This document shows, piece by piece, positions 54,685-63,451 of a DNA stretch of 64,000 nucleotides. Location of the stretch: contig NZ_CP150145.1 of assembly GCF_037963835.1 (NCBI RefSeq), positions 3,844,001 to 3,908,000 on the forward strand, written 5' to 3'. The stretch's first letter is position 1. Each line of letters opens with the position of its first letter. The notes below the pieces were generated by a model that ran no database searches, was not told where the DNA came from, and was given only the letters and a program-made list of their open reading frames with translations. Source of the stretch: Paenibacillus sp. FSL H8-0332 (GTDB lineage: Bacteria; Bacillota; Bacilli; Paenibacillales; Paenibacillaceae). Both the position numbers and the translations under genes were made by a program.

Positions 54685-54907
54685 ATCGCTCACCCTCCAC
54701 AGTGATAGTTCTGTCTTGTAACTTACAATACAATCCATTCTCTCCTGCTCTATTGTGCACGCTTTCAGTACATATGGCAATCATATCGCGGAACAAATAA
54801 ACTAAAATAAACGTACTAAAAAAGATTATGCTTGATAAATGAACGTAAATGGATTAAATTGTACCTATACGAACGAAAATATGTTTTCTAAGGAGACTGA
54901 ATATTCG

Positions 54908-55741
54908 ATGGAAAGACGTTTTGCATCACATCCGAATGAAGTGAAGCAGTTTGACACTGAGCGCCTGCGTAAGGAGTTCCATATCCCGGTTATCTTTGCA
55001 CCAGACGAGCTGAAGCTTGTCCTGACGCATGAAGACCGCATGATTGTTGGCGGAGCGAATCCGGTAAACGGCGAGGTGGCTCTGACTACGGATCTCAAGG
55101 AGCTTGGCGTAACTTACTTCCTGGAACGCCGTGAGCTGGGGGTCATCAATGTCGGCGGCCCAGGTTCGGTGGTTGTGGACGGTACTGAATATGAGGTTGA
55201 TTTCAAGGAATGCCTGTATGTGGGCCAAGGCTCGAAGGATGTTATTTTCAAGAGTGCGGACAGCGCTAAGCCGGCAAAATTCTATCTGAATTCCGCTCCG
55301 GCTCACCAGTCCTACCCGACTACGAAGACTACGCTGGCTGAATCTGAATCCGGGGCCATGGGCGGTCTGGAGAATTCCAACGAACGGACGATTCACCGCT
55401 TCATCCACACGAATGGCGTGCAGAGCGCACAGCTTGTAATGGGGATGACTCAGCTGAAGCCGGGCAGCATGTGGAACACTATGCCATCGCACACGCATCC
55501 GCGCCGGATGGAAGCCTACTTCTATTTCGATCTGCCGGACGATTCCATCGTCTTCCACCTGATGGGCGAACCGACCGAGACCCGCCACATCGTAATGCAC
55601 AATGAACAGGCCGTCATCTCGCCAAGCTGGTCCATTCACAGCGGTGTGGGTACGCATAACTATACCTTCATCTGGAGCATGGCCGGAGACAACAAGCGGT
55701 ATGATGATATGGACCCCGTAGGGATGAAAGAATTACAATAG
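54908..55741 (+). CDS. kduI: 5-dehydro-4-deoxy-D-glucuronate isomerase
   Basis: 277 residues, the family length. It converts 5-keto-4-deoxyuronate (DKI) to DKII-type 2,5-diketo-3-deoxygluconate. The cupin zinc site is clear in MPSHTHPRRMEAYFYF (two His and Glu), with a further His in SWSIHSGVGTHNY. AAGGAG precedes the ATG at 54908; an in-frame ATG at 54839 lacks support. First gene of a kduI-regulator-kduD cluster handling products of uronate lyases and GH88. Confidence 0.95.
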   Translation: MERRFASHPNEVKQFDTERLRKEFHIPVIFAPDELKLVLTHEDRMIVGGANPVNGEVALTTDLKELGVTYFLERRELGVINVGGPGSVVVDGTEYEVDFKECLYVGQGSKDVIFKSADSAKPAKFYLNSAPAHQSYPTTKTTLAESESGAMGGLENSNERTIHRFIHTNGVQSAQLVMGMTQLKPGSMWNTMPSHTHPRRMEAYFYFDLPDDSIVFHLMGEPTETRHIVMHNEQAVISPSWSIHSGVGTHNYTFIWSMAGDNKRYDDMDPVGMKELQ

Positions 55742-55775
55742 AAGCAAATCAACTACGGAAAGATGAGGCAGGCGG

Positions 55776-56531
55776 ATGAACCCGATACGGCGGCACGAGA
55801 TGATTATGGAAGTTATGCTGAACCAGAAGGATGTAACCGTGAACGAACTGAGCGACAAGCTTCAGGTCACCGGCAAAACGATCCGCGAGGACTTAAGCAA
55901 GCTGGAGGAACAAGGACTGATTATGCGCGTCCACGGCGGCGCCGTGCTGGCACAGAGCGATCAGTTCGGCATTCTGCCCCTGCGCAATCCGCTGGATAAA
56001 TACGCCGAGGAGAAGACGGAGATTGCCCGGCGTGCGCTGGCGCATATCGCTCCGGATGACATCATTGCCCTGGACGGCGGAAGCACAACGCTTGAGATTG
56101 CCCGGCGGCTGGACAATATTCCCCTTACGGTCATTACCAATGATGTCTACATCATCAGCGAGCTGGTTCCCAGAGACAACATTCGTCTGGTCGTTCCCGG
56201 CGGTTACCGTGTCCGCAATATGCTGGCCGGTCCCGAAGCCGTGTCCTATGTACAGAAGCTTAATATTCAAAAAGCCTTTCTCTCAGCCACAGCCGTTCAT
56301 ATTGAACACGGCCTGTCCATCTATACCGGCGATCTTATAGATTTCAAACAGGCGTTAGTCTCCACAGCCCGCCAGGTGTTCGCCGCATGCGATCATCACA
56401 AGTTCGGTCAGACCGCGCTGCGTACCTTCGCTTCCCTGCAGGAGGTCGATGTGCTGCTGACAGACAGCGGGCTTGCCCCGGAGACTGCCGAGCTGTTCCG
56501 CAAGGCTGGCGTCAACATTGAATGCGGGTAA
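55776..56531 (+). CDS. DeoR-family regulator of the kdu genes
   Basis: 251 residues: DeoR helix-turn-helix (MEVMLNQKDVTVNELSDKL, TGKTIREDLSKLEEQG) and a DeoRC sensor domain (DDIIALDGGSTTLEIARRL, VVPGGYRVRNMLAGPEAV). It lies between kduI (34 bases) and kduD (38 bases) on the same strand, so it probably regulates its own operon in response to a keto-deoxy sugar acid. Despite a possible KdgR role it belongs to DeoR, not to the LacI or IclR families used by other bacteria. Confidence 0.88.
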   Translation: MNPIRRHEMIMEVMLNQKDVTVNELSDKLQVTGKTIREDLSKLEEQGLIMRVHGGAVLAQSDQFGILPLRNPLDKYAEEKTEIARRALAHIAPDDIIALDGGSTTLEIARRLDNIPLTVITNDVYIISELVPRDNIRLVVPGGYRVRNMLAGPEAVSYVQKLNIQKAFLSATAVHIEHGLSIYTGDLIDFKQALVSTARQVFAACDHHKFGQTALRTFASLQEVDVLLTDSGLAPETAELFRKAGVNIECG

Positions 56532-56569
56532 TTGTACAATTCATCTAGCTCAAAGGAGAGATTAATCAT

Positions 56570-57325
56570 ATGTCATCTTTATTCAGCTTGGCAGGTAAAA
56601 CAGCAATCGTAACAGGCGCAGCGCAAGGTCTTGGACAAGGGATTGCCATCGCCTTCGCAGAAGCCGGTGCAGACGTAGTCTCCGTATCTCTTAATTCCAG
56701 TGACGAGACCGTAGCAGCCTGTGAAGCTTTTGGCGTCAAAGCACTGAGCATCGCCACTGACCTCAGCGACCATTCCAAGCTTCAAGGCATGTTCGACGAA
56801 GCCGTTGCCTTCATCGGCAAAGTGGATATCCTCGTCAACTGCGCAGGCATGATCCGCCGCACTCCGGCCAAGGACCACAGTGAGAAAGACTGGTTCGACG
56901 TCATTAACCTTAACCAGAACACCGTCTTCCTGCTGTCCCAGATTGCCGGCCGCCATTTCCTCGAAAGAGGCAACGGTAAAATCATCAACATCTGCTCCAT
57001 GCTCTCCTACCAGGGCGGCATCAACGTGCCGGGCTACACAGCAAGTAAGCATGCCGTAGCCGGTCTGACTAAGGCCTTCGCCAATGAATGGGCAGGCTCC
57101 GGTCTGAACATCAACGCGATTGCTCCAGGCTACATGGCCACCGAGAACACCGCTCCAATCCGTGCGGACCAGAGCCGCTCCGACTCTATCCTTGACCGCA
57201 TTCCAGCCGGACGCTGGGGAACTGCCGATGATGTGAAGGGCCCAGCCGTATTCCTGGCCTCCGCAGCTTCCGACTACCTGAACGGCCACATTCTGAATGT
57301 GGATGGCGGCTGGTTGGCTAGATAA
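56570..57325 (+). CDS. kduD: 2-dehydro-3-deoxy-D-gluconate 5-dehydrogenase
   Basis: 251 residues, a classical short-chain dehydrogenase: nucleotide motif TGAAQGLGQGIA, NCAGMIRR, catalytic Ser in NICSMLSYQGG and YxxxK in YTASKHAVAGL. It reduces 2,5-diketo-3-deoxygluconate to KDG. AAAGGAGAG precedes the ATG. It completes the pair KduI-KduD; KDG kinase and aldolase are not in this window. Confidence 0.94.
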   Translation: MSSLFSLAGKTAIVTGAAQGLGQGIAIAFAEAGADVVSVSLNSSDETVAACEAFGVKALSIATDLSDHSKLQGMFDEAVAFIGKVDILVNCAGMIRRTPAKDHSEKDWFDVINLNQNTVFLLSQIAGRHFLERGNGKIINICSMLSYQGGINVPGYTASKHAVAGLTKAFANEWAGSGLNINAIAPGYMATENTAPIRADQSRSDSILDRIPAGRWGTADDVKGPAVFLASAASDYLNGHILNVDGGWLAR

Positions 57326-57340
57326 GGAACCCAAATACAA

Positions 57341-57383
57341 AGAACCCCCGGTTGCTTCTTATGAAGCATGGCCGGGGGTTTTG
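57341..57383. terminator. Terminator between kduD and the converging ABC permease
   Basis: AACCCCCGG-GCTTC and GAAGC-CCGGGGGTT pair around TTAT, followed by TTGT on the plus strand and by TTCTTTGTATTT on the minus strand. Confidence 0.9.
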
Positions 57384-57391
57384 TATGTTCC

Positions 57392-58816
57392 TTATAGTCT
57401 GCTCATGAGTTGAGGACGGGTTATGTTGTCCGAAATCCTTTGGAGACAGATCAGATTGCCAATTCCAAGAACCGCTAGATAGATCATCGACCCCATTAGC
57501 ATGTTCGGAGCCAAGTAGATGATATTCAATACCGGGAACACAAACAGAAAGGACAACAGGCTTGTCACATACAAGCCCTGACGCGGAGTTCTGAGCCGCA
57601 GAGAAAGAATAGCTGCTATGAACATCATGGCTATGGATGAGAGCAGACTAACGGGAAACAGCAGGATAAGCTGTGCAGCCGTATAGCCTTGGATGGAGAC
57701 AAGATCAGGCCTGATCAGCGCTGCAATAGTTATGCCCGCCAGCGTCAGCAGCGATGAGAGGGTCAGCATGACCGCCGTTACAAGCACTGGAATCATACAT
57801 TTTGCCAAAAAGACCGGCCGGATCTGCAGAGGTGTAGACAATAAGGCTTCCCCTGTCTTATATACTTTCTCCCCGCCTATGGAGTACGCTATTAAGTTAG
57901 TCGGCACTCTCGGTATCATTAGCACGGTTAGCAGGACGGCGTAGTTGAGGTCAAGGGTTCCCGTAAAATACAGCAGCAGACACATCATAGCAACCGGCGA
58001 GAAGCACAGAAAAACAAAGCTCAGGAGCATCCTTTTCAAGGTCATTAGCATCTTCCATTCCAATCTCAAAACCATGCCAAACTGAGATTTCGGCAGAGCT
58101 AATGATAAACGCTGCTGATGTGCTCTCTCCGGCTTTGGGATGGTAATGGGCTGGAAGAAATCCGGCTGCCTCATCCTCCAGATCTTCGCTGCGAACATCG
58201 AAATAACCCAAAGGTAAATCAATGCACAGATACAACTTATGATCAGCGCCGATAACAAGTCCACGGTTCCTATAACCGATAGACAGATGACAAACAGAAA
58301 GCTCAGAGGATAAGCCATTAGCGACACCCGCTGGTTGGCCGCCCGCAAATCCCCTGATGTAGAGGAAGCATACACCCCGCCCATGCATATTGCACTATAA
58401 TTCAATGCAGCCACTACCATGATGCACATCCATTGCCAAGGAATCAACGCTGCTCCGCCGCCGGCAAGAAAGCTCGTTAACGCGGAGCAAAGGACGGTAA
58501 TAGTGAAGTAGCCCAGCGCAAAAAAGAAGCAGAATTCAAACTTCCTCCAGAGCATACTTTTCCCATGGATTGGACTGGATAAGAGTGTCTCCAAAGTGCG
58601 GTGCTCCCGTTCTCCCGCGATGCTGTCAGATAACATGGGCCTCAGTAAGATTGCCGTAAGTAATGCAGCTAAGCTTAAGGAGACTTCTACCCCGTGCATG
58701 AATATTGGAACGATTATACCGGTAATGCCGATGGACAGGCCATAAAAGAAGAGCATCCCTTTGTCACTTGTAAACTCAGCGCACTTCATTCGAACAACGG
58801 GATAGGATCTATTCAT
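57392..58816 (-). CDS. ABC-2 type transporter permease
   Basis: 474 residues with about ten hydrophobic segments, such as LFFYGLSIGITGIIVPIFMHG, ALNYSAICMGGVYASS, MLLSFVFLCFSPVAMMCLLL and LLFPVSLLSSIAMMFIAAIL. The segment DSIAGEREHRTLETLLSSPI is typical of ABC-2 permeases. Its ATG overlaps the ATPase stop (ATGA), so the genes are coupled. Substrate unknown; self-protection and lipid or peptide export are possible roles for this class. Confidence 0.87.
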   Translation of the reverse strand: MNRSYPVVRMKCAEFTSDKGMLFFYGLSIGITGIIVPIFMHGVEVSLSLAALLTAILLRPMLSDSIAGEREHRTLETLLSSPIHGKSMLWRKFEFCFFFALGYFTITVLCSALTSFLAGGGAALIPWQWMCIMVVAALNYSAICMGGVYASSTSGDLRAANQRVSLMAYPLSFLFVICLSVIGTVDLLSALIISCICALIYLWVISMFAAKIWRMRQPDFFQPITIPKPERAHQQRLSLALPKSQFGMVLRLEWKMLMTLKRMLLSFVFLCFSPVAMMCLLLYFTGTLDLNYAVLLTVLMIPRVPTNLIAYSIGGEKVYKTGEALLSTPLQIRPVFLAKCMIPVLVTAVMLTLSSLLTLAGITIAALIRPDLVSIQGYTAAQLILLFPVSLLSSIAMMFIAAILSLRLRTPRQGLYVTSLLSFLFVFPVLNIIYLAPNMLMGSMIYLAVLGIGNLICLQRISDNITRPQLMSRL

Positions 58817-59586
58817 CGTCCTCCCCCCTGCTCCATATCCATATCCATATCCATATCCATATCCATATACAGCTTTTCAAGACTGAATTGCCCGTTCTCC
58901 AGGTAATGTTTGCTGTCTTGGAGCAGTGAGATGGAATCGGTAAAAATATTTCGCCCGTGCCGCAGAATCGTGATTCTATCGCATAGCTTCTGGACCTCTT
59001 CCAGATGATGCGTGGTCATAAGGATGGTGGTTCCCTCCTCCTTCGCCAGCCGCGATAACATCTTCCTTAGATCGGTTGTGCTGACAGGATCAAGCCCATT
59101 CGTAGGCTCATCCAGGATCAGAAGGTGCGGTCTATGCAGCATGGCCCGGATCAGGGCAACCTTTTTTCTCATGCCGGTAGACAAGCCCTTAACAATCGTT
59201 CGTTTCTTGTCATGCAGTTCAAATGTCCGCAGCAGCCCGTCAATACGGCTACTCGATTCGACACGGCTCATACCATAAATATCAGCGTAATACATCAGGT
59301 TATCCCAGACGTTCAAAGACTCATACAGCCCAACATCTTCGGATAAAACGCCGCACATTCCCCGCACGGTATTCCCGTCCCGTATAGGATTGCTCCCAAA
59401 AACAAGGATATCCCCTTCGTCCGGCTCCAGCAGACCAAGCAGCAAGCGAAGCGTTGTCGTCTTTCCCGCTCCATTATGCCCAAGCAGTGCATAGATCTCG
59501 CCCTCCGCAATACTCAGATCAAGGCCGTTTACGGCAGCCACACCGCCAAAGGACTTTCTGACACCTTCGAATTGTATGTTTCTCAT
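58813..59586 (-). CDS. ABC transporter ATP-binding protein with MD-repeat tail
   Basis: 257 residues: Walker A (GHNGAGKTT), signature (LSTGMRKKVALIRAML), Walker B (LLILDEPTNGLD), switch His (MTTHHLEE). The C-terminus ends in five Met-Asp pairs (LYMDMDMDMDMDMEQGGGR), produced by an ATATCC hexanucleotide repeat. ATG at 59586 is used; GGAGG is only three bases away, so a GTG at 59601 is an alternative. It is divergent from an Xre regulator that probably controls it. Confidence 0.88.
   Translation of the reverse strand: MRNIQFEGVRKSFGGVAAVNGLDLSIAEGEIYALLGHNGAGKTTTLRLLLGLLEPDEGDILVFGSNPIRDGNTVRGMCGVLSEDVGLYESLNVWDNLMYYADIYGMSRVESSSRIDGLLRTFELHDKKRTIVKGLSTGMRKKVALIRAMLHRPHLLILDEPTNGLDPVSTTDLRKMLSRLAKEEGTTILMTTHHLEEVQKLCDRITILRHGRNIFTDSISLLQDSKHYLENGQFSLEKLYMDMDMDMDMDMEQGGGR
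58835..58864. repeat. ATATCC hexanucleotide microsatellite inside the ATPase gene
   Basis: Five perfect ATATCC copies (on the minus strand GGATAT), extended by partial copies on each side. Copy changes would add or remove Met-Asp pairs without changing frame. Confidence 0.92.
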
Positions 59587-59640
59587 ACTCCTCCGCCTCA
59601 CCTTTTAAATTATCGATATGTATAGCTTACTGCACATAAT

Positions 59641-59672
59641 TGGTGTAGTCAACTATACAAAAATGGTGTAGT
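59641..59672. promoter_or_regulatory. Direct repeats at the Xre/ABC divergent promoter
   Basis: TGGTGTAGT occurs at 59641-59649 and 59664-59672, 23 bp apart, with TGTAGTCAACTATA forming an imperfect palindrome over the first copy. The second copy ends five bases before the -35 box. Probable operator of the Xre protein. Confidence 0.5.
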
Positions 59673-59676
59673 GAAC

Positions 59677-59706
59677 TTGACTAAGCTCTTATCCGTGCAA
59701 CATAAT
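59677..59706 (+). promoter_or_regulatory. Sigma-A type promoter of the xre gene
   Basis: TTGACT, an 18-base spacer, then CATAAT, 48 bases before the GTG start. Confidence 0.6.
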
Positions 59707-59753
59707 AATAGAGCTGAGGTGAACAGTATTATTTCGGGGGAGGTGGCAAGTTA

Positions 59754-59975
59754 GTGCAAACAAGAATACGCGAGCTGCGAAAAGAGCGGCGGATTTCCCA
59801 AGAGGAGTTGGCTAAGGCCTTACGCGTCACACGCCACACCATCACTTCAATTGAGAACGAAAAATATATCGCCTCCCTCCCGCTTGCCTATAAAATTTCA
59901 AAATTTTTCGGTTTGCCGATCGAGGACATTTTTGATTTTTCAGATGTGGAGGATATCGACTATGAAGTCTTTTGA
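59754..59975 (+). CDS. Xre-family helix-turn-helix regulator
   Basis: 73 residues, almost only the HTH: IRELRKERRISQEELAKALR, VTRHTITSIENEKYIASLPL and AYKISKFFGLPIEDIFDF. This is the YozG/SinR-like short form often paired with a membrane protein. GTG at 59754 follows GGGGGAGGTGG. The next gene begins inside its 3' end, so both are coupled. It probably represses its own operon and the divergent ABC transporter. Confidence 0.9.
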   Translation: MQTRIRELRKERRISQEELAKALRVTRHTITSIENEKYIASLPLAYKISKFFGLPIEDIFDFSDVEDIDYEVF

Positions 59976-60414
59976 AAAGGAGCTGCGGCGGCAGATCGTT
60001 ATCAATTCATTCTACGCGGCAGGTATGGGGATAACCGTTATTGTGGCGTTTATACTCAAAGCGTTCGTATGGGGCAGGCTTGACACGCTGGACAGCTGGG
60101 ATATAGGGATTCTCGCCGGTTTATTGTTCGGTTCGTGGATTACTGCCGCTCTCCGTATTGCCCGGCTCCGCAAGGCGCTCAAGGACCCTGAAACATTAGA
60201 AGCGTTACATATTGCAGCACAAGATGAACGGAACCGGATGATCGCCTTAAAAACTGGCCGGGCTGCTATACGTCTTTTCCTTCTTTTATTGGCTCTCTCT
60301 GCTGTCGTCGCCTCTTTGATTAACCAAACCGTGTTCTTAACGATTGCTGTGACTTTGATTACACTTCTGTGCTTGTACTTTCTGTTATCGGCATACTACT
60401 CCCGGAAAATTTAA
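59962..60414 (+). CDS. Membrane protein partner of the Xre regulator
   Basis: 150 residues with four hydrophobic segments in two pairs (INSFYAAGMGITVIVAFILK, IGILAGLLFGSWITAAL; IRLFLLLLALSAVVASLI, TVFLTIAVTLITLLCLYFLL) separated by a charged cytoplasmic loop (RLRKALKDPETLEALHIAAQ, DERNRM). The ATG at 59962 lies inside the xre gene after GGAGG. Such Xre/membrane pairs may sense the envelope and release the regulator; that is inference. Confidence 0.8.
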   Translation: MKSFEKELRRQIVINSFYAAGMGITVIVAFILKAFVWGRLDTLDSWDIGILAGLLFGSWITAALRIARLRKALKDPETLEALHIAAQDERNRMIALKTGRAAIRLFLLLLALSAVVASLINQTVFLTIAVTLITLLCLYFLLSAYYSRKI

Positions 60415-60441
60415 CTTACTGGGGCAATGGAGGCAAATTGC

Positions 60442-61077
60442 ATGAACGAGGAATTATTAGCTACGTTTGATGAACAAGGGAACCGGACGGGGACGGCTCC
60501 CCGGGACGAGGTTCACCGCCAAGGCCTTTGGCATGAGACCTTCCACTGCTGGTTTGTCCGTAAGGACGAAGGCGGGCTGAGGATCTGCCTCCAGCTACGC
60601 AGTCAGGAGAAACGAGATTATGCCGGGCTGCTCGACATCACCGCTGCCGGACATCTGCTGGCAGAGGAGACGGCCTTGGACGGTATCCGCGAGGTCCAGG
60701 AGGAGCTGGGGCTTGCGATAGCTTTTGACGAGTTGCAGCCGCTGGGGGTCATCCCCTACCAGATGGACTCCGCCGGATTCATGGACCGTGAACGGGCACA
60801 TGTATTTGTCTACGAGAACCGCTATGCGCTGAGTGCATTCACTCCGCAGCTGGAAGAAGTGGCAGGAATCGTTGAGGCCCGCTTCGCTGACTTCCGCAGC
60901 TTCATCTCGGGAGCAGACAGCAGCCTTCATGTGCAGGGCTTCCAGATCAACGGGAACGGTGAACGAACGGACATCGACGAGCTGGTGGACTTCACGCACT
61001 TTGTCCCGCATGAGCGTGAATATTTCAGGCGGGTGATTGAGGGGATTGAGCGGTTGTACGGTCCATCCACAACCTAA
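60442..61077 (+). CDS. Nudix hydrolase, isopentenyl-diphosphate isomerase-like subgroup
   Basis: 211 residues. The Nudix region reads ITAAGHLLAEETALDGIREV then QEELGL, one residue shorter than the standard GX5EX7REUXEEXGU spacing but usual for this YfcD-like subgroup. N-terminal GNRTGTAPRDEVHRQGLWHE, then FHCWFV, matches IDI-like proteins. GGAGG supports the ATG at 60442. Substrate cannot be assigned; a nucleoside diphosphate derivative is the general case. Confidence 0.87.
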   Translation: MNEELLATFDEQGNRTGTAPRDEVHRQGLWHETFHCWFVRKDEGGLRICLQLRSQEKRDYAGLLDITAAGHLLAEETALDGIREVQEELGLAIAFDELQPLGVIPYQMDSAGFMDRERAHVFVYENRYALSAFTPQLEEVAGIVEARFADFRSFISGADSSLHVQGFQINGNGERTDIDELVDFTHFVPHEREYFRRVIEGIERLYGPSTT

Positions 61078-61086
61078 AGCATACTC

Positions 61087-61124
61087 AAAAGGCAGAACCC
61101 GTCGATGGGTTCTGCCTTCTTCTG
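61087..61124. terminator. Terminator after the Nudix gene
   Basis: AAGGCAGAACCC and GGGTTCTGCCTT pair around GTCGAT and are followed by CTTCT on the plus strand; an A run precedes it for the converging GH42 gene. Confidence 0.85.
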
Positions 61125-61182
61125 TAACTCCATGTAACTTTGCTGATACATCTAACTATATTACGCGATTTAGCTGCTTCAC

Positions 61183-63261
61183 TTATGCTTTAACTGCTGC
61201 ACGCTTCAGAATTGCCAGTCCGTTCACTGCCAGCTTCAGCTCAGCCGGAGCGGCTGCGCCGGATTCTACATCGGTGTAGGCTTGTCCGTCCAGCGTCACT
61301 ACTTGCTCGGAGCCGCTGAAATTCTGCACGAATACATACTCGTGCTCACCATCGGAACGCAGCTGGGCGGTTACTCCGGTCGGAAGCTCACTGTTCAGGG
61401 TGCGGCTGATCCGCTCTTTTCCGGTAATTGCGGCGTACAGATCCACATAGAACTGCGCGTCCTTCACACGTGTTGCCAGATGATATGCCTTACCTGCTCC
61501 CAGCTTGTTCACAGTGAGTGCAGGACGTCCGGCGTAGAAGTCGCTGCGGTAATGGCCCAACGCCTCGGCGCCTTCCAGATGAATCAGCTCGGCGATCTCA
61601 TGCGCATCGTATTCCCCGCTCAGCTTCAAGCTGTTGCCAGGGTCCAGCACCAGACCGTTCAGGTCGCGGCTGTGCAGCCCTTCTGTCTCTTCGGCCCAAA
61701 TGCCCAGCGTTCTGCGCAGCGGTCCAGGGAAGCCGCCCAGGTGACACAGATCGGTCTCGCCGACCACTCCCGACCAATAAGTGGCCAGGAAGGTTCCACC
61801 CTGCTCTACATACTTCTCAATCCGCTTCCCGTTCTCTTCGCTGATCAGGTACAGCATAGGAGCAATCACCAGCTTGTAGCCGGACAGGTCATCGCCTGAG
61901 CCTACGACATCCACCGGAATTCCCAGCTCCCACAGTCCCCGGTAATGCTGAAGCACAGTCTCTTCATATTTCAGGCCGGAATTGCGGATACCTTGGGCAT
62001 CCTTCACCGCCCAGCGGTTATCCCAGTCGAACAAAATGGCTGTCTCAGCAGGAGTTGTTGTACCTACAACATCCTCCAGTCCCGCAAGAGTACGGCCCAC
62101 CTCAGCTACATCCTTGAAGACACGGGTCTCCGTGTGTCCGCTATGGTCAATCACGGCACCGTGGAATTTCTCGCTGGAGCCGCGGCTTTTACGCCACTGG
62201 AAATACTGTACGGAATCAGAACCATGCGCAACTGCCTGGAGGGAGGACAGCTTGTGCATTCCCGGACGCTTCAGCTTGCTGACAATCTGCCAGTTCGTGA
62301 GGGAAGGCGTGCTTTCCATGAGCAGGAACGGCTTCTTTTTGAAGCTGCGGTACATATCATGGTGCATCGCTGTCCAAGCGGCCAAGCGGGCGTCATCATC
62401 GTCCTCGGTATATCCCCAGTCCGGGTAAGCATCCCACGATACCACATCAAGAATCTTAGCCATGTTACGGTAATCTACGCCGTCAATCATATGCATGTTG
62501 GTGGTCACCGGCAGATCAGGATTGAACCCGCGCACAGCGTCAATCTCATGCTGGCAGAAGTTGATCGTCTGATCGCTTACGAACCGGCGCCAGTCCAGGT
62601 TAAGCCCGTGAACCTGTGTCTCACCATGCGGAGCAGGGGACTCGATCTGTTCCCACGAAGTGTACGTATGGCTCCAGAAGGTAGCCCACCAAGCGTGGTT
62701 CACCTCATCCAGATCGTTATTGTACTTCGCCTTGAGCCAGTCTCTGAAGGCATCCTGACAGTAATTACAATGACATTCGCCGCCGAATTCATTAGAGATA
62801 TGCCAGCCGATCACTGCCGGATGATGCGCATAACGCTCAGCCAGCTTGGAGTTGATCAGCGCTGTTTTTTCACGGTAGACCGGTGAAGTGAAGCAGTGAT
62901 TATGACGGACGCCGTGCAGGTTGCGCACCCGGTTCCGTTCCACCCGCAGCACTTCAGGATACTTCTCGGACATCCATGCCGGACGCGCACCGCTCGGAGT
63001 AGCCAGGAAGGCGTAAATTCCATTCTCGGCAAAACGGTCCAGGAGCTGATCCATCCACTCAAAGTTAAATACCCCTTCTTCGCGTTCCAGGGAGACCCAG
63101 GAGAAAATCCCGACAGACATGACATTACAGCCTGCCAGCTTCATCATACGGATATCTTCTTCCAGCACCCCCGGATATTTCAGCCATTGCTCGGGACTAT
63201 AGTCGGCGCCGTGAAGCATTACAGGAGCCTTGCTGCTGATTGCAGGAACTTTGCTGCTCAT
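61183..63261 (-). CDS. Beta-galactosidase, glycoside hydrolase family 42
   Basis: 692 residues with the GH42 order: a TIM barrel (GADYSPEQWLKYPGVLEEDI at the N-terminus, acid/base Glu in GWHISNEFGGECHC, nucleophile Glu in LLMESTPSLTNW), a trimerisation domain and a C-terminal small beta domain. The Cys cluster in ECHCNYCQDAF is the structural zinc site of many GH42 enzymes. No signal peptide, so it acts in the cytoplasm on beta-galactosides. A divergent AraC-type gene upstream probably regulates it. Confidence 0.95.
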   Translation of the reverse strand: MSSKVPAISSKAPVMLHGADYSPEQWLKYPGVLEEDIRMMKLAGCNVMSVGIFSWVSLEREEGVFNFEWMDQLLDRFAENGIYAFLATPSGARPAWMSEKYPEVLRVERNRVRNLHGVRHNHCFTSPVYREKTALINSKLAERYAHHPAVIGWHISNEFGGECHCNYCQDAFRDWLKAKYNNDLDEVNHAWWATFWSHTYTSWEQIESPAPHGETQVHGLNLDWRRFVSDQTINFCQHEIDAVRGFNPDLPVTTNMHMIDGVDYRNMAKILDVVSWDAYPDWGYTEDDDDARLAAWTAMHHDMYRSFKKKPFLLMESTPSLTNWQIVSKLKRPGMHKLSSLQAVAHGSDSVQYFQWRKSRGSSEKFHGAVIDHSGHTETRVFKDVAEVGRTLAGLEDVVGTTTPAETAILFDWDNRWAVKDAQGIRNSGLKYEETVLQHYRGLWELGIPVDVVGSGDDLSGYKLVIAPMLYLISEENGKRIEKYVEQGGTFLATYWSGVVGETDLCHLGGFPGPLRRTLGIWAEETEGLHSRDLNGLVLDPGNSLKLSGEYDAHEIAELIHLEGAEALGHYRSDFYAGRPALTVNKLGAGKAYHLATRVKDAQFYVDLYAAITGKERISRTLNSELPTGVTAQLRSDGEHEYVFVQNFSGSEQVVTLDGQAYTDVESGAAAPAELKLAVNGLAILKRAAVKA

Positions 63262-63451
63262 ATTATTTCATCCTCTCGTTTAGGTGTGATGGTAGATGTC
63301 AGGATGGGACTTTTCACTGATACAATTTCTTCTGTAGCTCTGTCCCTCTTGCTTGTAACGATTGATACTATTTATAATAAAGGATAATCTGTGATCAATG
63401 GTAGGATAATAATAGCGTTTGCATAGCACAAAATGAATATGAGGTGTTCGC

